Positions 1 to 11,459 of a stretch of DNA of 64,000 nt are shown piece after piece. Source of the stretch: Halichoerus grypus. Taxonomy: Eukaryota > Chordata > Mammalia > Carnivora > Phocidae. Numbering within the stretch: the first letter of the stretch is position 1; each line of letters begins with the position of its first letter. The DNA is taken from assembly GCF_964656455.1 (NCBI RefSeq), contig NC_135726.1, positions 28,531,168-28,595,167 of the forward strand. Reading direction: 5' to 3'. A program made the translations under genes and the position numbers. The notes under the pieces are model-generated. The model was given only the letters and a program-made list of their open reading frames with translations, was not told the DNA's origin and did no database searches.

Positions 1-206
1 TATTTTAGAAAGAGAGACAGAGAGAGATAAGAGTGCACGTACAAGCAGGGGGAGGGGCAGAGGGTGAAGGAGAGGGAGAGAATCTCAAACAGGCTCCCTG
101 CTGAGCGTGGATCCCCGATGCGGGTCTCAATTCCAGGACCCTGAGCTCATGACCTGAGCTGAAATCAAGAGTCAGATGCTCAGCTGACTGAGTCAACCAG
201 GTGCCC
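1..206 (-). mobile_element. Can-SINE, antisense, older subfamily
   Basis: A tRNA-derived carnivore SINE read from its tail. The A-rich tail lies before or at the window start, a GA-rich body follows, and the inverted tRNA-like head ends at about 206 (GACTGAGTCAACCAGGTGCCC). The head matches the older Can-SINE form, which has 'AAATCAAGAGTCAGATGCT' where young copies have 'GAAGGCAGACGCTT'. The left target-site copy is outside the window. Non-autonomous, mobilised by LINE-1. Confidence 0.93.
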
Positions 207-675
207 TGAATTTTCAGATTTACTCAAGGATTATTGTTATGTCTGTAATGTTGAGCTTTCCTTCCACAAATATTTTGAATTTATTTTGATACTACTTTAT
301 GCTCTTCCATAAAGTTTTATAACGTTCATTGTAAATGTCTTGCACATGCTGGGATATATTTAATCCCAGGAACTTCATAACTCTTGCTGCTATTATAAAT
401 GAGATGTTTTTCAACTACATTTTTGGTAGTGTGTCACCAGCATATAGGTACTCAACTGCTTTTGGTATATTGATCTTGCACCCAGCAACCTTACTGCACT
501 ATCTTATAGTTTATAAATTCTTTTGGATTCTCTATGGAGACAATGATATTAACAATGCATAGGAATAATGTATTTTTTATTTCTGCTTTTAAAATTCTTT
601 TACTGTTTTATTTTTCTTATTTTATTATACCTTATAGGACCTCCAGAATAATGTCGAATAAAAATGGTAATAGAG

Positions 676-867
676 GGGCGCCTGGGTGGCTCAGTCTTTA
701 AGCGTCTGCCTTCGGCTCAGGTCATGATCCCAGGGTCTTGGGATCGAGCCCCGCATCGGGCTCCCTGCTCCGCGGGAAGCCTGCTTCTCCCTCTCCCACT
801 CCCACTCCCCCTGCTTGTGTTCCCTCTCTCACTGGGTTTCTGTCAAATAAAATCTTTAAAAAAAAAA
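676..867 (+). mobile_element. Can-SINE, first of a stacked pair
   Basis: Full-length tRNA-head SINE beginning GGCGCCTGGGTGGCTCAG and ending in an AATAAAATCTTT-A(n) tail. It carries the young-type 'GTCTGCCTTCGGCTCAGG' head with pol III box A and box B-like segments (TGGCTCAGTC and GGGATCGAGCCCC). It is flanked by ATGGTAATAGAG at 664-675 and 868-879, a clean target-site duplication. It lies inside the antisense LINE-1 fossil. Confidence 0.96.
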
Positions 868-879
868 ATGGTAATAGAG

Positions 880-1078
880 GGCGCCTGGGTGGCTCAGTCG
901 TTAAGCGTCTGCCTTCGGCTCAGGTCATGATCCCAGAGTCCTGGGATCGAGTCCCACATCGGGCTCCCTGCTCGGCAGGAAGCCCACTTCTCCCTCTCCC
1001 ACTCCCCCTGCTTGTGTTCCTGCTCTCGCTGTCTCTCTCTGTCAAATAAATAAATAAAATCTTTAAAAAAAAAAAAAA
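880..1078 (+). mobile_element. Can-SINE, second of a stacked pair
   Basis: A second full-length sense SINE follows directly after the right target-site copy of the first one. It is followed in turn by another ATGGTAATAGAG at 1079-1090. It differs from its neighbour at many positions in the head and body, such as CGAGTCCCACATC against CGAGCCCCGCATC and a longer AAATAAATAAATAAAATC tail. That makes a simple recent tandem copy unlikely. Confidence 0.96.
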
Positions 1079-2320
1079 ATGGTAATAGAGATCATTTTGG
1101 CCTTATTACTGACTTTAAGTGTAATGCTTCTCAAGTTTTACCACCATATAGAATATTTGCTATGAGTTTCTGATAGATGTTTGTTTATCAAGGTAAAGAC
1201 ATTCTCTTCAATTTCCAGTTTGCCATGACTTTTATCATGAATAAGAGTTGAGTTGAACTGGAATTTTCCTTCTGCACTGATTGCTATGATCATGCTTTAT
1301 CTTGAAATCTATTAATATGGTGAGTTACGCTAATGCATTTTTCTCTGCTTAAACTGCCCTTGATGGGATTAGTCCTACTTGTTTATGAATTTTTTTCCTT
1401 GCTAGATTTTTTAAAAAGCATTTTCACATCTATATTCATAAGTAAGCCAGTAGTTTTACTTTTCTGTAGTGTCCTTGTTTTGATGTCAAGATAACTAGTT
1501 TCATAAAATGGAAATTTTTCTACCTTTTTTTGTTCTGTGATATAGATTGTATAAAATAGAGGTTATGAATTCTTTGATGATTTGATAAAACTCACCTAAA
1601 AAGCTATCTGAACCTGCTGTTTGTGGAAAGTGGTTTTGTGACTTCTGATTATGTGATTTTAAAGTATTACTTGGGTTTTCTATTTCCTCTTCAGTCAATT
1701 TTTATTTCCATCTCTTTCTAGAACTTTTCCATTCTCTCTGAGTTTTAAAATTCATTCACATAAAGCTGTTCATGGCATTCGCATGATTTTGAAAAGTTCT
1801 ATGTATTTACGGTTATATTCCCCTTTTTTGTTGATATTGTTCATTGGGCCTTCTCCCTTGATTTTCTTAATAAATCTTGCCAGAATTTTGTCTATTTGTT
1901 TGTTCAAAGAAGAAGCTTTTAATTTTACTAATCAACCTATTTTACTTTCCATTTTATTAATTTTTGTTCTTTGTTATTTCTTTTTCCCTACTGTCTTTAG
2001 ACTTGTGTATTTTCAAAGTCTTGAGCTGGATATTTATCTCATTAATTCTTTTATAATTTGTGACTTTGGGGCTACAGTTATTTTGCTTAGTACAGCTTTG
2101 TCTTTGTAGCGTAAGTTTTGATAACCAATCTATTATCATTCAGTCCTAAATATTTACTGTTTTCATTATAGTTCCTTTCATTATAGTTGCATCCCTATGG
2201 AGCTTTTGGTTGCTTTCATTCTTGTTGTTTCCTTCCCAAATACATGCTAAGATTGGCTCTTTCTTTATAATGTAATTGTTTTATGGGCATAGAATGTGGT
2301 CTGTAGAAAGTTTACCAATT

Positions 2321-3030
2321 TTACTCCTCATGCTTCTGGAATTTCACTTCCTTCTTCTAGATTTAGTTCCTTCCTTCACTACATCATCTTGCAGTAATAA
2401 GGATCTTTGAGTAGCAAGTTTTATCAGTCTTTACCTGAAAATTTTTCTCTGATTCTCACTTTGAAGTAATTAACTATGTGTACTTTGAAAAGTGTTCTCC
2501 TTCAACAACACGATTATTCTATTATTGTTTACTAGCCTTGGTTGTTTTTAATATGACTATTGTCATTCCTATTCCAGTCCTTTTCCCTTGATTTGCTTTT
2601 AAGGATCTTCCCCTTGTCTTTGGTATTCTGCACTTGCATTACCATACATAGAAGTATGGATTTCTTTAATTTATTCTCCCCATTATATATTTCTTTTGAG
2701 GTCTCATGACAATTCAATTCTGGTAAACTCTCAGCCTTCATCTACAATTTACACATGATATTCCCTCCCATTCTTTCTATACTCAGCTCCAGAACTCCTC
2801 TGAGATGTATTTGGATCTTCTGATTCCATCCTGTGTGTCCCCTAATCTCTCTTTCACTGATCCATATTTTTATGCCTCCATTCTGCATGCCGAGTAAGTT
2901 TCCCAGATCTATCTTGTGGTTCCCTAATTCTCCCCTCTGCTACATTTAATTTGCTATTCAACTAGTCCTTTGAAATTTGAATGTCTCAAATTGAATGAGT
3001 ATATTTTTCACAAATATGAAGTTATTAATC
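2321..3030. other. Unassigned AT-rich sequence beside LINE-1 fossils
   Basis: Pyrimidine- and T-rich DNA lying between an antisense LINE-1 and a sense LINE-1 3' end. It may be degraded LINE-1 or another old element, but I could not match it to a landmark. No convincing open frame, RNA gene or microsatellite is seen. Confidence 0.4.
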
Positions 3031-3039
3031 AGAGCCTTA

Positions 3040-3400
3040 TTTATAACTTGAAATTTTAAAAGTTGCCTAAATATCCAACAATCACAAACCAAGTGATGAT
3101 AACCTGAATTATAGTGCATCTATTTGACAGATAATTATGCAGCCATTAAAATTGCAATGACAAAAAACAGGAAGCAAAGAGTACAAAAAACTTATTAAAA
3201 TAAAAAAATATAAAATTATGTATATGCTATCCCATGAACATACGTGAAAGTAAATGTGAATACACAAAATAATAATACTGCAGTTGTAGTAGGGTGATTT
3301 CATTACCCATGATCTCTTTCCTCTTCCAACCATTCTATAATGATGTTGCGCTATTCTTACCATTAAAAATAGCTCCTTAAAACGCATTTACCTTAAAAAA
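3040..3400 (+). mobile_element. LINE-1 (L1M class) 3'-end fragment
   Basis: Contains the characteristic late-ORF2/3'-UTR phrase of old L1 elements, 'ATTATGCAGCCATTAAAATT' near 3133-3152, preceded by 'GTTGCCTAAATATCCAACA' near 3062. A degraded tail ends in an AAAACAAAAAAC run near 3396-3418. Orientation is sense. The fragment is short and diverged, so the subfamily is not assigned. Confidence 0.65.
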
Positions 3401-3897
3401 AACAAAAAACAAAAAACCACACACATTTACCATGCCAATAGAGCGTCTGGGTAGAGATTTTAAATATGAGGTCAGAATTAGCACTTGCTTATAGACATCC
3501 CTACCGTTGAGTACTTCTTACAAGCAGAAATTCATTTCTGGATACTAGCTGATATTCAAAATCTTGAATCCATACATGCTATTTCTGTCCCAGAGTTGAG
3601 TTCAGAAAATTGAAATCCATGTGCTTGTGTCACGACTAAGATGTCACTGGACTTGTTTCTTACTTTTCTGTCAAACATAATTAAGAGTTTGGCTTTGAAT
3701 ATTGTCAATTGGGACCAGAAAACGTTTTTCCATTCTACAAATTATGCTTTTTTTTTTTTTAAACCAGGTTATAAAGCTTGGGCCACACTTAAATTAACTG
3801 AGGATATGTTTTTAAAGCTCTGACTTTTGCTAAATAAAAGACAATTTTACATTTTTTAGTAAAGAACTTAACTGCTGTGTATTTGTTAACCATAATG
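3401..3897. other. Unique sequence, nothing recognised
   Basis: AT-rich single-copy-looking DNA with a short T run at 3749-3762. No gene, RNA or repeat family recognised. Confidence 0.5.
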
Positions 3898-3909
3898 ATT
3901 TCTTGCATT

Positions 3910-4128
3910 GGGGCGCTTGGGTGGCTCAGTCGGTTCAGCATCTGCCTTCAGCTCAGGTCATGATCCCGGGATCATGATGGAGCCCTGGTATTGGATTGAG
4001 CCCTGCTTCGGGCTCCCTGCTCAGCGGGGAGCCTGCTTCTCCCTCTCCCTCTGCCTGCTACTCCCCGTGCTTGTGCTCTCTCTCACTCTCTCTCGCAAAT
4101 AAATAAATAAAACCTTACCAAAAAAATA
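3910..4128 (+). mobile_element. Can-SINE, sense
   Basis: tRNA-derived head (GGGCGCTTGGGTGGCTCAGTC), CT-rich body, and a CAAATAAATAAATAAAACC tail. The 12-bp target-site duplication ATTTCTTGCATT is perfect at 3898-3909 and 4129-4140. A short internal insertion duplicates 'GGGATCATGATGGAGCCC'-like text near 3967, making this copy longer than its neighbours. Confidence 0.96.
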
Positions 4129-4140
4129 ATTTCTTGCATT

Positions 4141-6474
4141 AACAAAGTAGGGGTTTTCCTTACCTTATTTGGGTCTAGAACTAGCTGTTTGGAGAAACTA
4201 CACACAGGCGACTCTGGGACTATCTGCAGCACAAACATGTGCTTTGATTTGATCAGTTTCCTTCCTTCCTTCTTCCTAGTGTTTCCGGTATGTTTTCTCT
4301 GCAGACTCTAAGGTGCCCCTTCCCCATTATGTATCCTGCACCCTCTCACCTGAAATAAACAACAGAACAGTGGGGACAAGGAAAACTGATGAAGGGAAAA
4401 CGTCTCCAAAATTACAACATTTTTGACTCTCAACGGGCTGGCCTGGGTTCTCGTTCTCAAGGTGCTCCTTGAGTTTGTCTAATCCTCTGGCTAGACCCCA
4501 ATCCTCAGAGTGATCATCATAAATGCTCTTCTGTTTCCATTTACTCTGAGAGGTCAAAAGATGCGGCTGGTTTATGAGTTCATTCTGCCATGTATCACTA
4601 TAGGTGGGTCAGCGGGCCAGCGGATGGATGGGCCGTGCTCACCTCCCCATTTATTACTCTTGTCAACTCGGAAAGGAGTTTTTCTTTTTTTTTTTTTTAC
4701 CTTGTGAAAGGCCCATCAGCAATGAATCAGTGAAGTGAAGACGACAGTTGATTTGTGAATTTAGATTCTATAAAGTGACTCCGCTTTGGTGGGCTGTGTA
4801 GATAAAGCAACTGTCATGATAAGGTGGCAAGTGCAATTCCACAAAACCAAATTTATTGCACATTTGAGGAAATCATCCTATTTTAAAATGCCATAAATTC
4901 TAAATTGAATATTACTTATTCCTATGAATTTTGATTTATATTTTGAATATTTTTAATGGGATGCTAAATAGCCTAGGTTTGAAGTTATGAGTTTATGCAT
5001 TTCTTCTCGCGGGCTATTGTGACTTGGCTCAGAATATATTGGCCATTCTTAGGATTTTATTTGTGTGGACGGCAGCGGGGGTGGGAGAATGGATTCATGC
5101 ACCTGCTGAAGGCGCCCCGTGGGGAAGGATATGGATGCTGGTTATAAAGAAAGGGGGGAGCTGGCTGCAACCTTCCTTCCTCTGAGCTGTCTCACAAGGC
5201 TGCCACAGAGCTCAGGGAGGGACTTTTTGCACCAGCCCAGACCAGGCTGAAATCACCATGGAAGGGAGCACGGAATCCTGACTCCCCAGGTGCGTTTGAC
5301 CCCATTAGCCACCCTCAGAGTCCCCTGTATTTCTCTGTACCAATTCCTGCCATAGTCATTAACCATTTCAGCCACACTATGCACTGGGATCTCCACCAAT
5401 GGTCCACATCTCCTGGCTGTCACTCTACAGAGCCTGGCAAGCAGGAGGTCCTCGATAATGAAGACAAAAACCTCCATTTCCAAGAATCCTTTAGACCGTC
5501 GCCTTTTCTCGGTAATTCAGCTCCCTCTTTAACAGTTGAAGAGAAAACCCTTTTAATTTCAATCCTGGCTCTTAAAACATTTAAGAAAAGGTACACCCAA
5601 TTACCTTCCTCCAAGGAGGAAGATCGGGAAAGATTCTTCCAACCCATAATTGAAAACTGACAGCTGTGTAGTATCTCCCCTGGATAGTGGCCTCCAGTAG
5701 AATTCGCCCAACCAGTGGTGGAAGGACAGCTTGGGTTGGAAGCTCATGAAGGGCAGCGTGATGGCTCCCTCCTTGCTCTGCACTGACCTCACCCAGCACC
5801 TGCCACTGGGTGCAGGGGTTCAGGAACTATCAGAGGCCGAGGTCAGGATTTCCCCAGCTCTCACTGGAGCTGCTTTCTCATTGATCCTCCAGGGGGGTGG
5901 CTGGTCTTGAGTCAAGAGAAACTTCCTGCCAGTTGGCAAGATTCAGCAGAGCAGACTGAATATGCCGATGAGTGAGACCAATGGAGGTCTCCAACTCCTT
6001 TTGAAATACTTCTCAGCACTACTGTGTTTTGAGTATCAGTGGAACTTGCATGGTACCTGCTAGAAAGGTTTTAAAGCCTCTGTATAAGGCGAAATCTTCT
6101 AACTTACTGGACTTGAGCCCTCTTAGGTCCCAAAGCCCCCAGTAAATGTGCTGTCCTTCTCTGCATCTTTCCTGTGCTTCTCTTCCCATGGAGCCTAGTC
6201 AATAAGAGAAACACACAAGTAGGCTTTTTAGGAAAAGATAGGGGAATTCTCTGGACACTCCCCATCTCTGACCACCACAACTACCGGACTGTATAGCTAA
6301 ATTTGGCTAGCTTAAGTGCGCTCATCATGTGACTCCCCACGTGACTGCACTGGCTGAGAACTGAGCTGGGACCAGGCGGGGAATCCTTCCATGTGGCTTC
6401 TCCAGGTGGTCTGTGCTTCTTCACGACACAGTGGCTGCCTTCCAAACGTGAATGTCCCAAGTGGGGAAGAAAGA
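4141..6474. other. Unique sequence; conserved-looking block at 4740-5050
   Basis: No repeat family or gene recognised. The part from about 4740 to 5050 is repeat-free and rich in GATA-type (GATAAGG, GATAAAG) and AT-homeodomain-type words, a composition typical of distal regulatory DNA. The part from 5080 to 6470 is GC-balanced with no CpG cluster. Small open frames here overlap each other on both strands and show no recognisable domain. Confidence 0.4.
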
Positions 6475-6608
6475 TAGCAAGAGACAGAGAGACACACACA
6501 CAGAGAGACAGAGAGGGAGACACACAGAGACAGAGACATAGAGAGAGACACAGAGAGACAGACAGAGAGACATGGAGAGAGACAGAGACACAGAGACAGA
6601 GAGAGACA
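6475..6608. repeat. Purine-rich (GAGACA)n microsatellite
   Basis: About 135 bp of impure GAGACA, CACAGA and GAGAGACA repeats, purine-rich on the plus strand. It gives rise to spurious frames on both strands: Arg-Asp-Arg-Glu-Thr-rich on plus and Ser/Leu/Val/Cys-rich on minus. These should not be taken for genes. Confidence 0.93.
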
Positions 6609-6612
6609 CCGA

Positions 6613-7675
6613 GAACTAGGCAGAAGCTGTATCCTTTCTATGACCTAGCCCCAGAAGCCACAGAGACTCCCTTTGGTCACACTGTATGCATTAAAATCAA
6701 GTCACTAAATCTGACCCACATTCAAGAGGAGGGAAATAAGCCTGTACCTTTTGAAGGGAGAGAGTCAAAGAATGTGCAGATCTATTTTAAAACCACCCCA
6801 TAAGGTCATTGTGGGGAACAGCCTTGCCCTCTCGGTGATGAGATCTGCTTCTGGGTGATGCCCAAGGCCGCACAAGGCTAAGTTGGCACCTTTTGGAGGC
6901 AACCAAGGGTGGTGAAGTCTGGCAAGCCACCTTCCCATGTAGGCAGGGACCCAGCATCTCCTGCAGTGCCATCTTCTTGGTTAGAGGGGCTTCCAGAGAC
7001 AAGTTCACAAGCAAGTCTGAGGCCTCCTCTAGCTGTCCAAACGGCATTTAATTCTTTCTGGAACGTGACTACGGGGGAGAAGTAGAGGTAGCTGGGCTGC
7101 TTCCCCACTTTCAGTGATCCTGCTCCTTTTTCTGTGCTTGGCAGGTTTTATTCACACTTTAAGGCCCATTTCCTTTTTAAAATAGTCCAGGGCGTCCCCA
7201 GGTAGGGTTGATTCCCTTGCCTCTCTGTTGGCCCACAATCTGTTATTCTTATGTCCAACACGGCACCAAAGTGTCTGTCCTCTTGTCTTCTCTATGGTAA
7301 GTTCCTCTAGGATGGGAATCTTGCCCTACCCCCGTCACTCCTTCCCCGCTCTCCCCGCACACTGATAAGAACAACTCCACCCCTAGCTGCAGGGGCGGGG
7401 GCACAAGACCCAAATCTGGCCAATCAGAACACCCCATTCCCGAGCTTCATGATGGACATGTGACCTGCGCGGGGCCAATGAGGGCCCCCGGGTGGAATTA
7501 CCGGAAGAGATCCTGGCTGGTCAGATCGCAGGACATTGTGGGGCAGGTTGCAAGCATTGCCTTTGTCCGGGGAAACTCAGACGTTAAAGTTGTTGAAACC
7601 TCCTTTGTGATAAAAAATGGAGAAGGAGAAAATTTGCAATTACACACATCACAAGTCCTCCCGGGGAATAATAAT
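6613..7675. other. Unique sequence with a CCAAT-bearing block
   Basis: No gene recognised. Around 7400-7530 is a GC-rich stretch containing CCAATCAG, ACATGTGACCTG and GGCCAATGAGG. A similar word set recurs at about 35090-35160, so both may be remnants of one old interspersed repeat rather than a promoter. Confidence 0.35.
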
Positions 7676-7790
7676 TAATACTATAATGATTGTATTTTAT
7701 TGAGCATTTATTATGTGCCAAGCTCCCGTGTTTCCTCCGCTGTAACTCAACACCGTGTAACATTTGAACAACTCTGAAGTCATCACGCAT
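7676..7790 (-). mobile_element. MIR fragment, antisense
   Basis: Reads 'TTTATTGAGCATTTATTATG' then 'TGCCAAGCTCC', the reverse complement of the conserved MIR 3' end. Short and diverged, with only the 3' half present. Confidence 0.6.
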
Positions 7791-8059
7791 CTTTCAACTG
7801 ATGGCTTCTTACAGTTGCTTCCAGCCAAGCAGTGATCATGACCTGTTTGTCACTGCCTTAACCGATACATCCCATTTCCACTTTTTATGAATGCCATCTA
7901 TGGGCGATATATGGTGAAAATCGATGTCTAAACAAAACTCCCAAAAACTTCTTCAACAGAAATTCCAAATGATAAGAAAGCTTTGGGATATGATTTAAGC
8001 AATGCTACATCTCAGAACTGAGAGCATCTCAATTTCTACAAAATCCTGGATTTCCTTAT

Positions 8060-8172
8060 TTGCATTCAGGTGGGTACTATTTCACGTTTAACAAACCAAT
8101 GCTTGGGGAAGTTGGCTAATGACTCAGACCCACCACCAAGCACCAAGGGCTGAACCAGTGTGTAGAAAGCAC
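8060..8172 (-). mobile_element. Possible MIR fragment, antisense
   Basis: Contains 'AGGTGGGTACTATTTCACG' followed by 'GCTTGGGGAAGTTGGCTAA', which resembles the MIR core reverse complement (AGGTAGGTACTATT, then GAGAAGTTAAGTAACTTG). Weak match, low confidence. Confidence 0.35.
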
Positions 8173-10734
8173 AGAAAACGGGGCCAAATAAGATCAGTTC
8201 AAAACCTAAATCATAAACAGACTTTGCTCTTTGGGGTAAGATTTCAAATTTGCAGACACCGGCAGAGATCACCTTTTCTTATTCCTTTCTTGAAAAACAA
8301 ATTCTTTTCTGTCCTTCCCCAAATCCAAACCTTCCCCCCGGCGTTGCCATGTCACATAATGCCATGTCATGCAGCAGTATTATGAAAAAGTTACTTGTAA
8401 TCTACAGGATTAGACCAAAGCTACGTTCCCAGTCTGCTGTCTCTCAACCAGAAAATTGATACCAGGGACTTCCAGAGCTGAAAAAGACCAGTGAGCTCCT
8501 TTAAAACAACCAAGGACGCAGTTGAAATGATGTGGCAACAATTAGACTATGCTTTCCTTTGGGAAAACGTCCCTTAGCCGCTTTCAGCCAAATGCCCAAG
8601 TCATTTCGGACAATTCAGCACAACGCCCCCCTTCCCAAATTTTTATAAATTAGAACCATCCAATTTGACTTCAGAGTTTGCCTGGTGGTGTGGAGGGGAG
8701 TTTCATTCTGGAATAAATTGTACCGAGGAAAGAAGGGTCTTAGTGCAGACACAGCTTGCTGATGGAATATAGGCAAATGGGGGCACGGGGAGGCTTGCTT
8801 TCAGAGGCTGCTTTGAAAACCGGCTTTCATGTGAATATCAGACGCTTTATTGCCTTGACTCGGGTGACCTCATCTACCAGAATGAAGTCATCCATCCCGC
8901 CAGGGAAGACAAACCTTCGTTCCAGAGAATCAATCAGGTCCATCAAGGGCCCCGCTTACCCCCTTATCTGCAGCCAGGGAGCGAGTACGCCTTTATAAAC
9001 CTTGCAGGCCGCAGAGAGCCCCCCACCCCCGTTCTGCACATTCCACTAAATCAAAAAGGAACCCAAAGACCCACGAAGCGCCCACTTGCTACTGGGTAAG
9101 CACGGCTTGACATCATTTCTGACTCAAGGGATTGTTTCGAATGGAAGTATTTCTTGAGAACAAAACCATGGCATTCGGGGAACTTCGGGGGTTTCTCTTG
9201 CTTGTTATTAAACTATTAACTCCTGCCAGATAGGAATGCCAGGCACATAATTGCTTGCCTAGCCTTTTCATCCCGGGCTATTGCACAATCCATAAACAGT
9301 CCAATTAGGAAACCAATTAAAATGAGAAAGAAGCTTCCTGAATCACCCAGTAGTTGAGGCAACGCTGCCTTTTCGTTGTCGACCAGTGAAAGGTTTTTAT
9401 TGCACGTGCTGAAGAGGAGAGTGGAGAAAGGGAAAGCGGGCTGCCCACAGGCTGAGCTGCATGGGGGGGCGGGGGTGGACGCCCCGAAAAGCTCTGCGGG
9501 ACTACTAGCTGGGTGTCAGGGGAAAAGGAAGCTCTGCCTCACTCACTGGGAGCAAGCCAGAAAGCACAAATAAAAACTCAGACCTGCACCCTGAAGCTTA
9601 TTCTCACGTGGCCGCAGGAGATCTGGTGAATATGTACGTTTTCAGAAAGTAGATCCTTTCTCTAGGAAACGGGGCCGCCTGCCTCGCATTCCTGGAAGCC
9701 TCTCCCGGGCATTTCAGTCACTAGATCCTTCCACAAGGCATCCCTCCGCGTGGTGGCAGGGTCCTCATGCTAGCAAGGAAGAAGCTGACCTTGGCCAAGG
9801 TCACGTACCTCTTCCTTTATCTGTGCAAGAGACACGTATTGTTGGCCGACGCTGTGCGGTGGACACTGCTAGGCCCTCGGGATCTGAAGGGTAAAGAGAA
9901 CAGAGTCCTGCCTCCACCGACCAGGCCACTCGGCTAAAAAGCATCCTGTCATTTCTCCCTGGGCTCCCGTGGCGCCTCGGACACACCTTTAGTTTAAACC
10001 TCTGGCTTTAAAAGTAATCCCAGGCCACAGCACACAGCAGGTGCTCAAACAGGGGGATGGTGGAAGGGTCCAGACTCGGGCCTCTGCTCTTCCCACCGGA
10101 CCCTCAGGGTTCAAGAGTCCTCGAGGCAACGGCAGTGCTTACTGACACCTTTTCCCGACGTGCGCGTGAGCATACGCGTGTGTGCTTGCATTTGCAGCAG
10201 ATAGAGTTAATAAACGGGACTTCCTTGTTCTCCAGGGCATCAGGGCCTCTATGAATTATTGAAGCCACTTGGAACTCCACTTGCAAAGTTGGCTTTGTTC
10301 CTTGCCGCTGATAGAATTAAAAGGAGCGCAGATGGGGCGTGCGACAGGGCAGCAAGTTGCTGAAATGCGGAGGGGTGGCCCTGCCTTCCGTGGTGGCACC
10401 AACTTCATCCCCTCTTCTTTCCGAGAGACTTTGCCGCGCCTTCCTTCTCCCCGCCTGGGTTCTGAGCTCCTTAAAAACCAAGCACGGGGCCTCTTCGCTG
10501 CTGAGGCCCTCACAACCCCTGGCTCAGGGTCAGGCCTGGGGTGGCCCCTCGCCGTATCAGGGACAGGTGAGCCTCCCTTTCTTGAATGTCTTTGACCTTC
10601 TCCACCAGGAGTCCCTTTTTCGAACCTATAATGTCTGGGCCCATTTCATTTCAATTCTAAACTAGGTGGTGGCTTCAGGACCAGGCTTTGAGTTTGTAAC
10701 TTCAGCAAGATTGTATAAAAAGAACGGAGTCTCA
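8173..10734. other. Unique sequence; candidate regulatory block 9100-9370
   Basis: Repeat-poor. The block from about 9100 to 9370 combines TTGCACAATCC (C/EBP-like), CATAAACAG (forkhead-like), CCAATTAGG and CCAATTAAAATG (homeodomain-like) and an inverted AT motif GTTATTAAACTATTAAC at 9204-9220. This is suggestive of an enhancer but not proof. GC-richer DNA at 9400-10600 shows scattered CpGs and no island. No domain recognised in any frame. Confidence 0.4.
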
Positions 10735-10920
10735 TCTCAGTTCCTCCAGTAAAGTCATGTGGGCAAGTCCCTTGATCTCCTGTAGCTTCTGCCTCCTCGT
10801 CTGTAAACCCCAAGTGATAAGAGTACCTGAGTCCGGGTTGTTGGAGGATCGAATGAGTTAATGCCTGGCCAGGGGCTCAGAAGGGGGCATGGCGCGTGGC
10901 AGGTGCTACACTGTGTAAGC
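10735..10920 (+). mobile_element. MIR, sense
   Basis: Follows the MIR core order: 'GGGCAAGTCCCTTGATCTCC', then 'CTCGTCTGTAAACCCCAAGT', then 'GGATCGAATGAGTTAATG', then 'GGCAGGTGCTACACTGTGTA'. An ancient tRNA-derived mammalian SINE. Confidence 0.75.
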
Positions 10921-11253
10921 CGCTTGGGGTTTTTGTGCTGCGGGTACCTGTCCAAGCTGTTGGCTTTCTCCTGGCGAGACTAGCCCTAGAGGGCGTGGGG
11001 CTGCTCATGCCTCTTCGGGGGATGCTGATAGCAACACTAGTTGTAAGGGGCCTCGAGAGACTTCCAGGGCTCCCAGCATCCATGCTGGAACCCCTTGAAA
11101 GGTTGGTTTCCAGGGATTGGGCCCTTGGTATGCGTAAGCACCATACTTTGCATTTTCACATGTCCTATCTCATTTAGTAAGAAGAACAGCCTTGGCTGAA
11201 ATTTCTGGTGGCCAGAAGACCACTATGTCATAAGGTCTCAACCAAGAGGTAGC

Positions 11254-11430
11254 ACTGCAGCGTGGTTCAGCATATGGACAAATCATGTTTGAATCCCAGC
11301 TCTATAGCTTAGATGAATTATGTGAACTCTCTCTCTGCCTCACTTTCTCCATCCATAAAATGGGGGATAACAATAGTGCTTCGCATACAGGGTTTTATGT
11401 GGATTAAGTGAGGGAATATTGATAAGGCTT
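11254..11430 (+). mobile_element. MIR, sense
   Basis: Contains 'GTTTGAATCCCAGCTCTATA', then 'CTCACTTTCTCCATCCATAA' and 'AATGGGGGATAACAATAGTG', then 'GATTAAGTGAGGGAATATTG', in the order and spacing of MIR. Confidence 0.8.
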
Positions 11431-11459
11431 CTTGAAGAGTGTTTACCATATAAAACCCT

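Larger units (their letters stand above)
230..2320 (-). mobile_element. LINE-1 (L1M class) ORF2 remnant, antisense
   Basis: The plus strand carries the familiar reverse complement of LINE-1 ORF2. Landmarks in order are 'ATCTTGCACCCAGCAACCTT' near 473, 'AGGACCTCCAGAATAATGT' near 637, 'TTTATCATGAATAAGAG' near 1231, 'AAGCCATCTG'-like text near 1600, 'AGAATTTTGTCTATTTGTTTG' near 1880, and 'AGAATGTGGTCTGTAGAAAG' near 2290. The ORF2 reverse-transcriptase region therefore runs right to left. It is full of stops and indels, so it is a fossil. Two SINEs at 676-1078 interrupt it. The right boundary is uncertain because similarity fades after about 2320. Confidence 0.85.

Noticed and set aside
676..1049. 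tRNA-like heads of SINEs considered as tRNA genes
   Set aside because: They retain box A/B-like words but are parts of SINEs with CT-rich bodies and A tails, and they lack a proper cloverleaf with intact anticodon arm.
6393..6803. Open frame of 136 codons rich in Arg-Asp-Arg-Glu-Thr
   Set aside because: Produced by the GAGACA microsatellite; the opposite strand gives an equally open Ser/Leu/Val frame.
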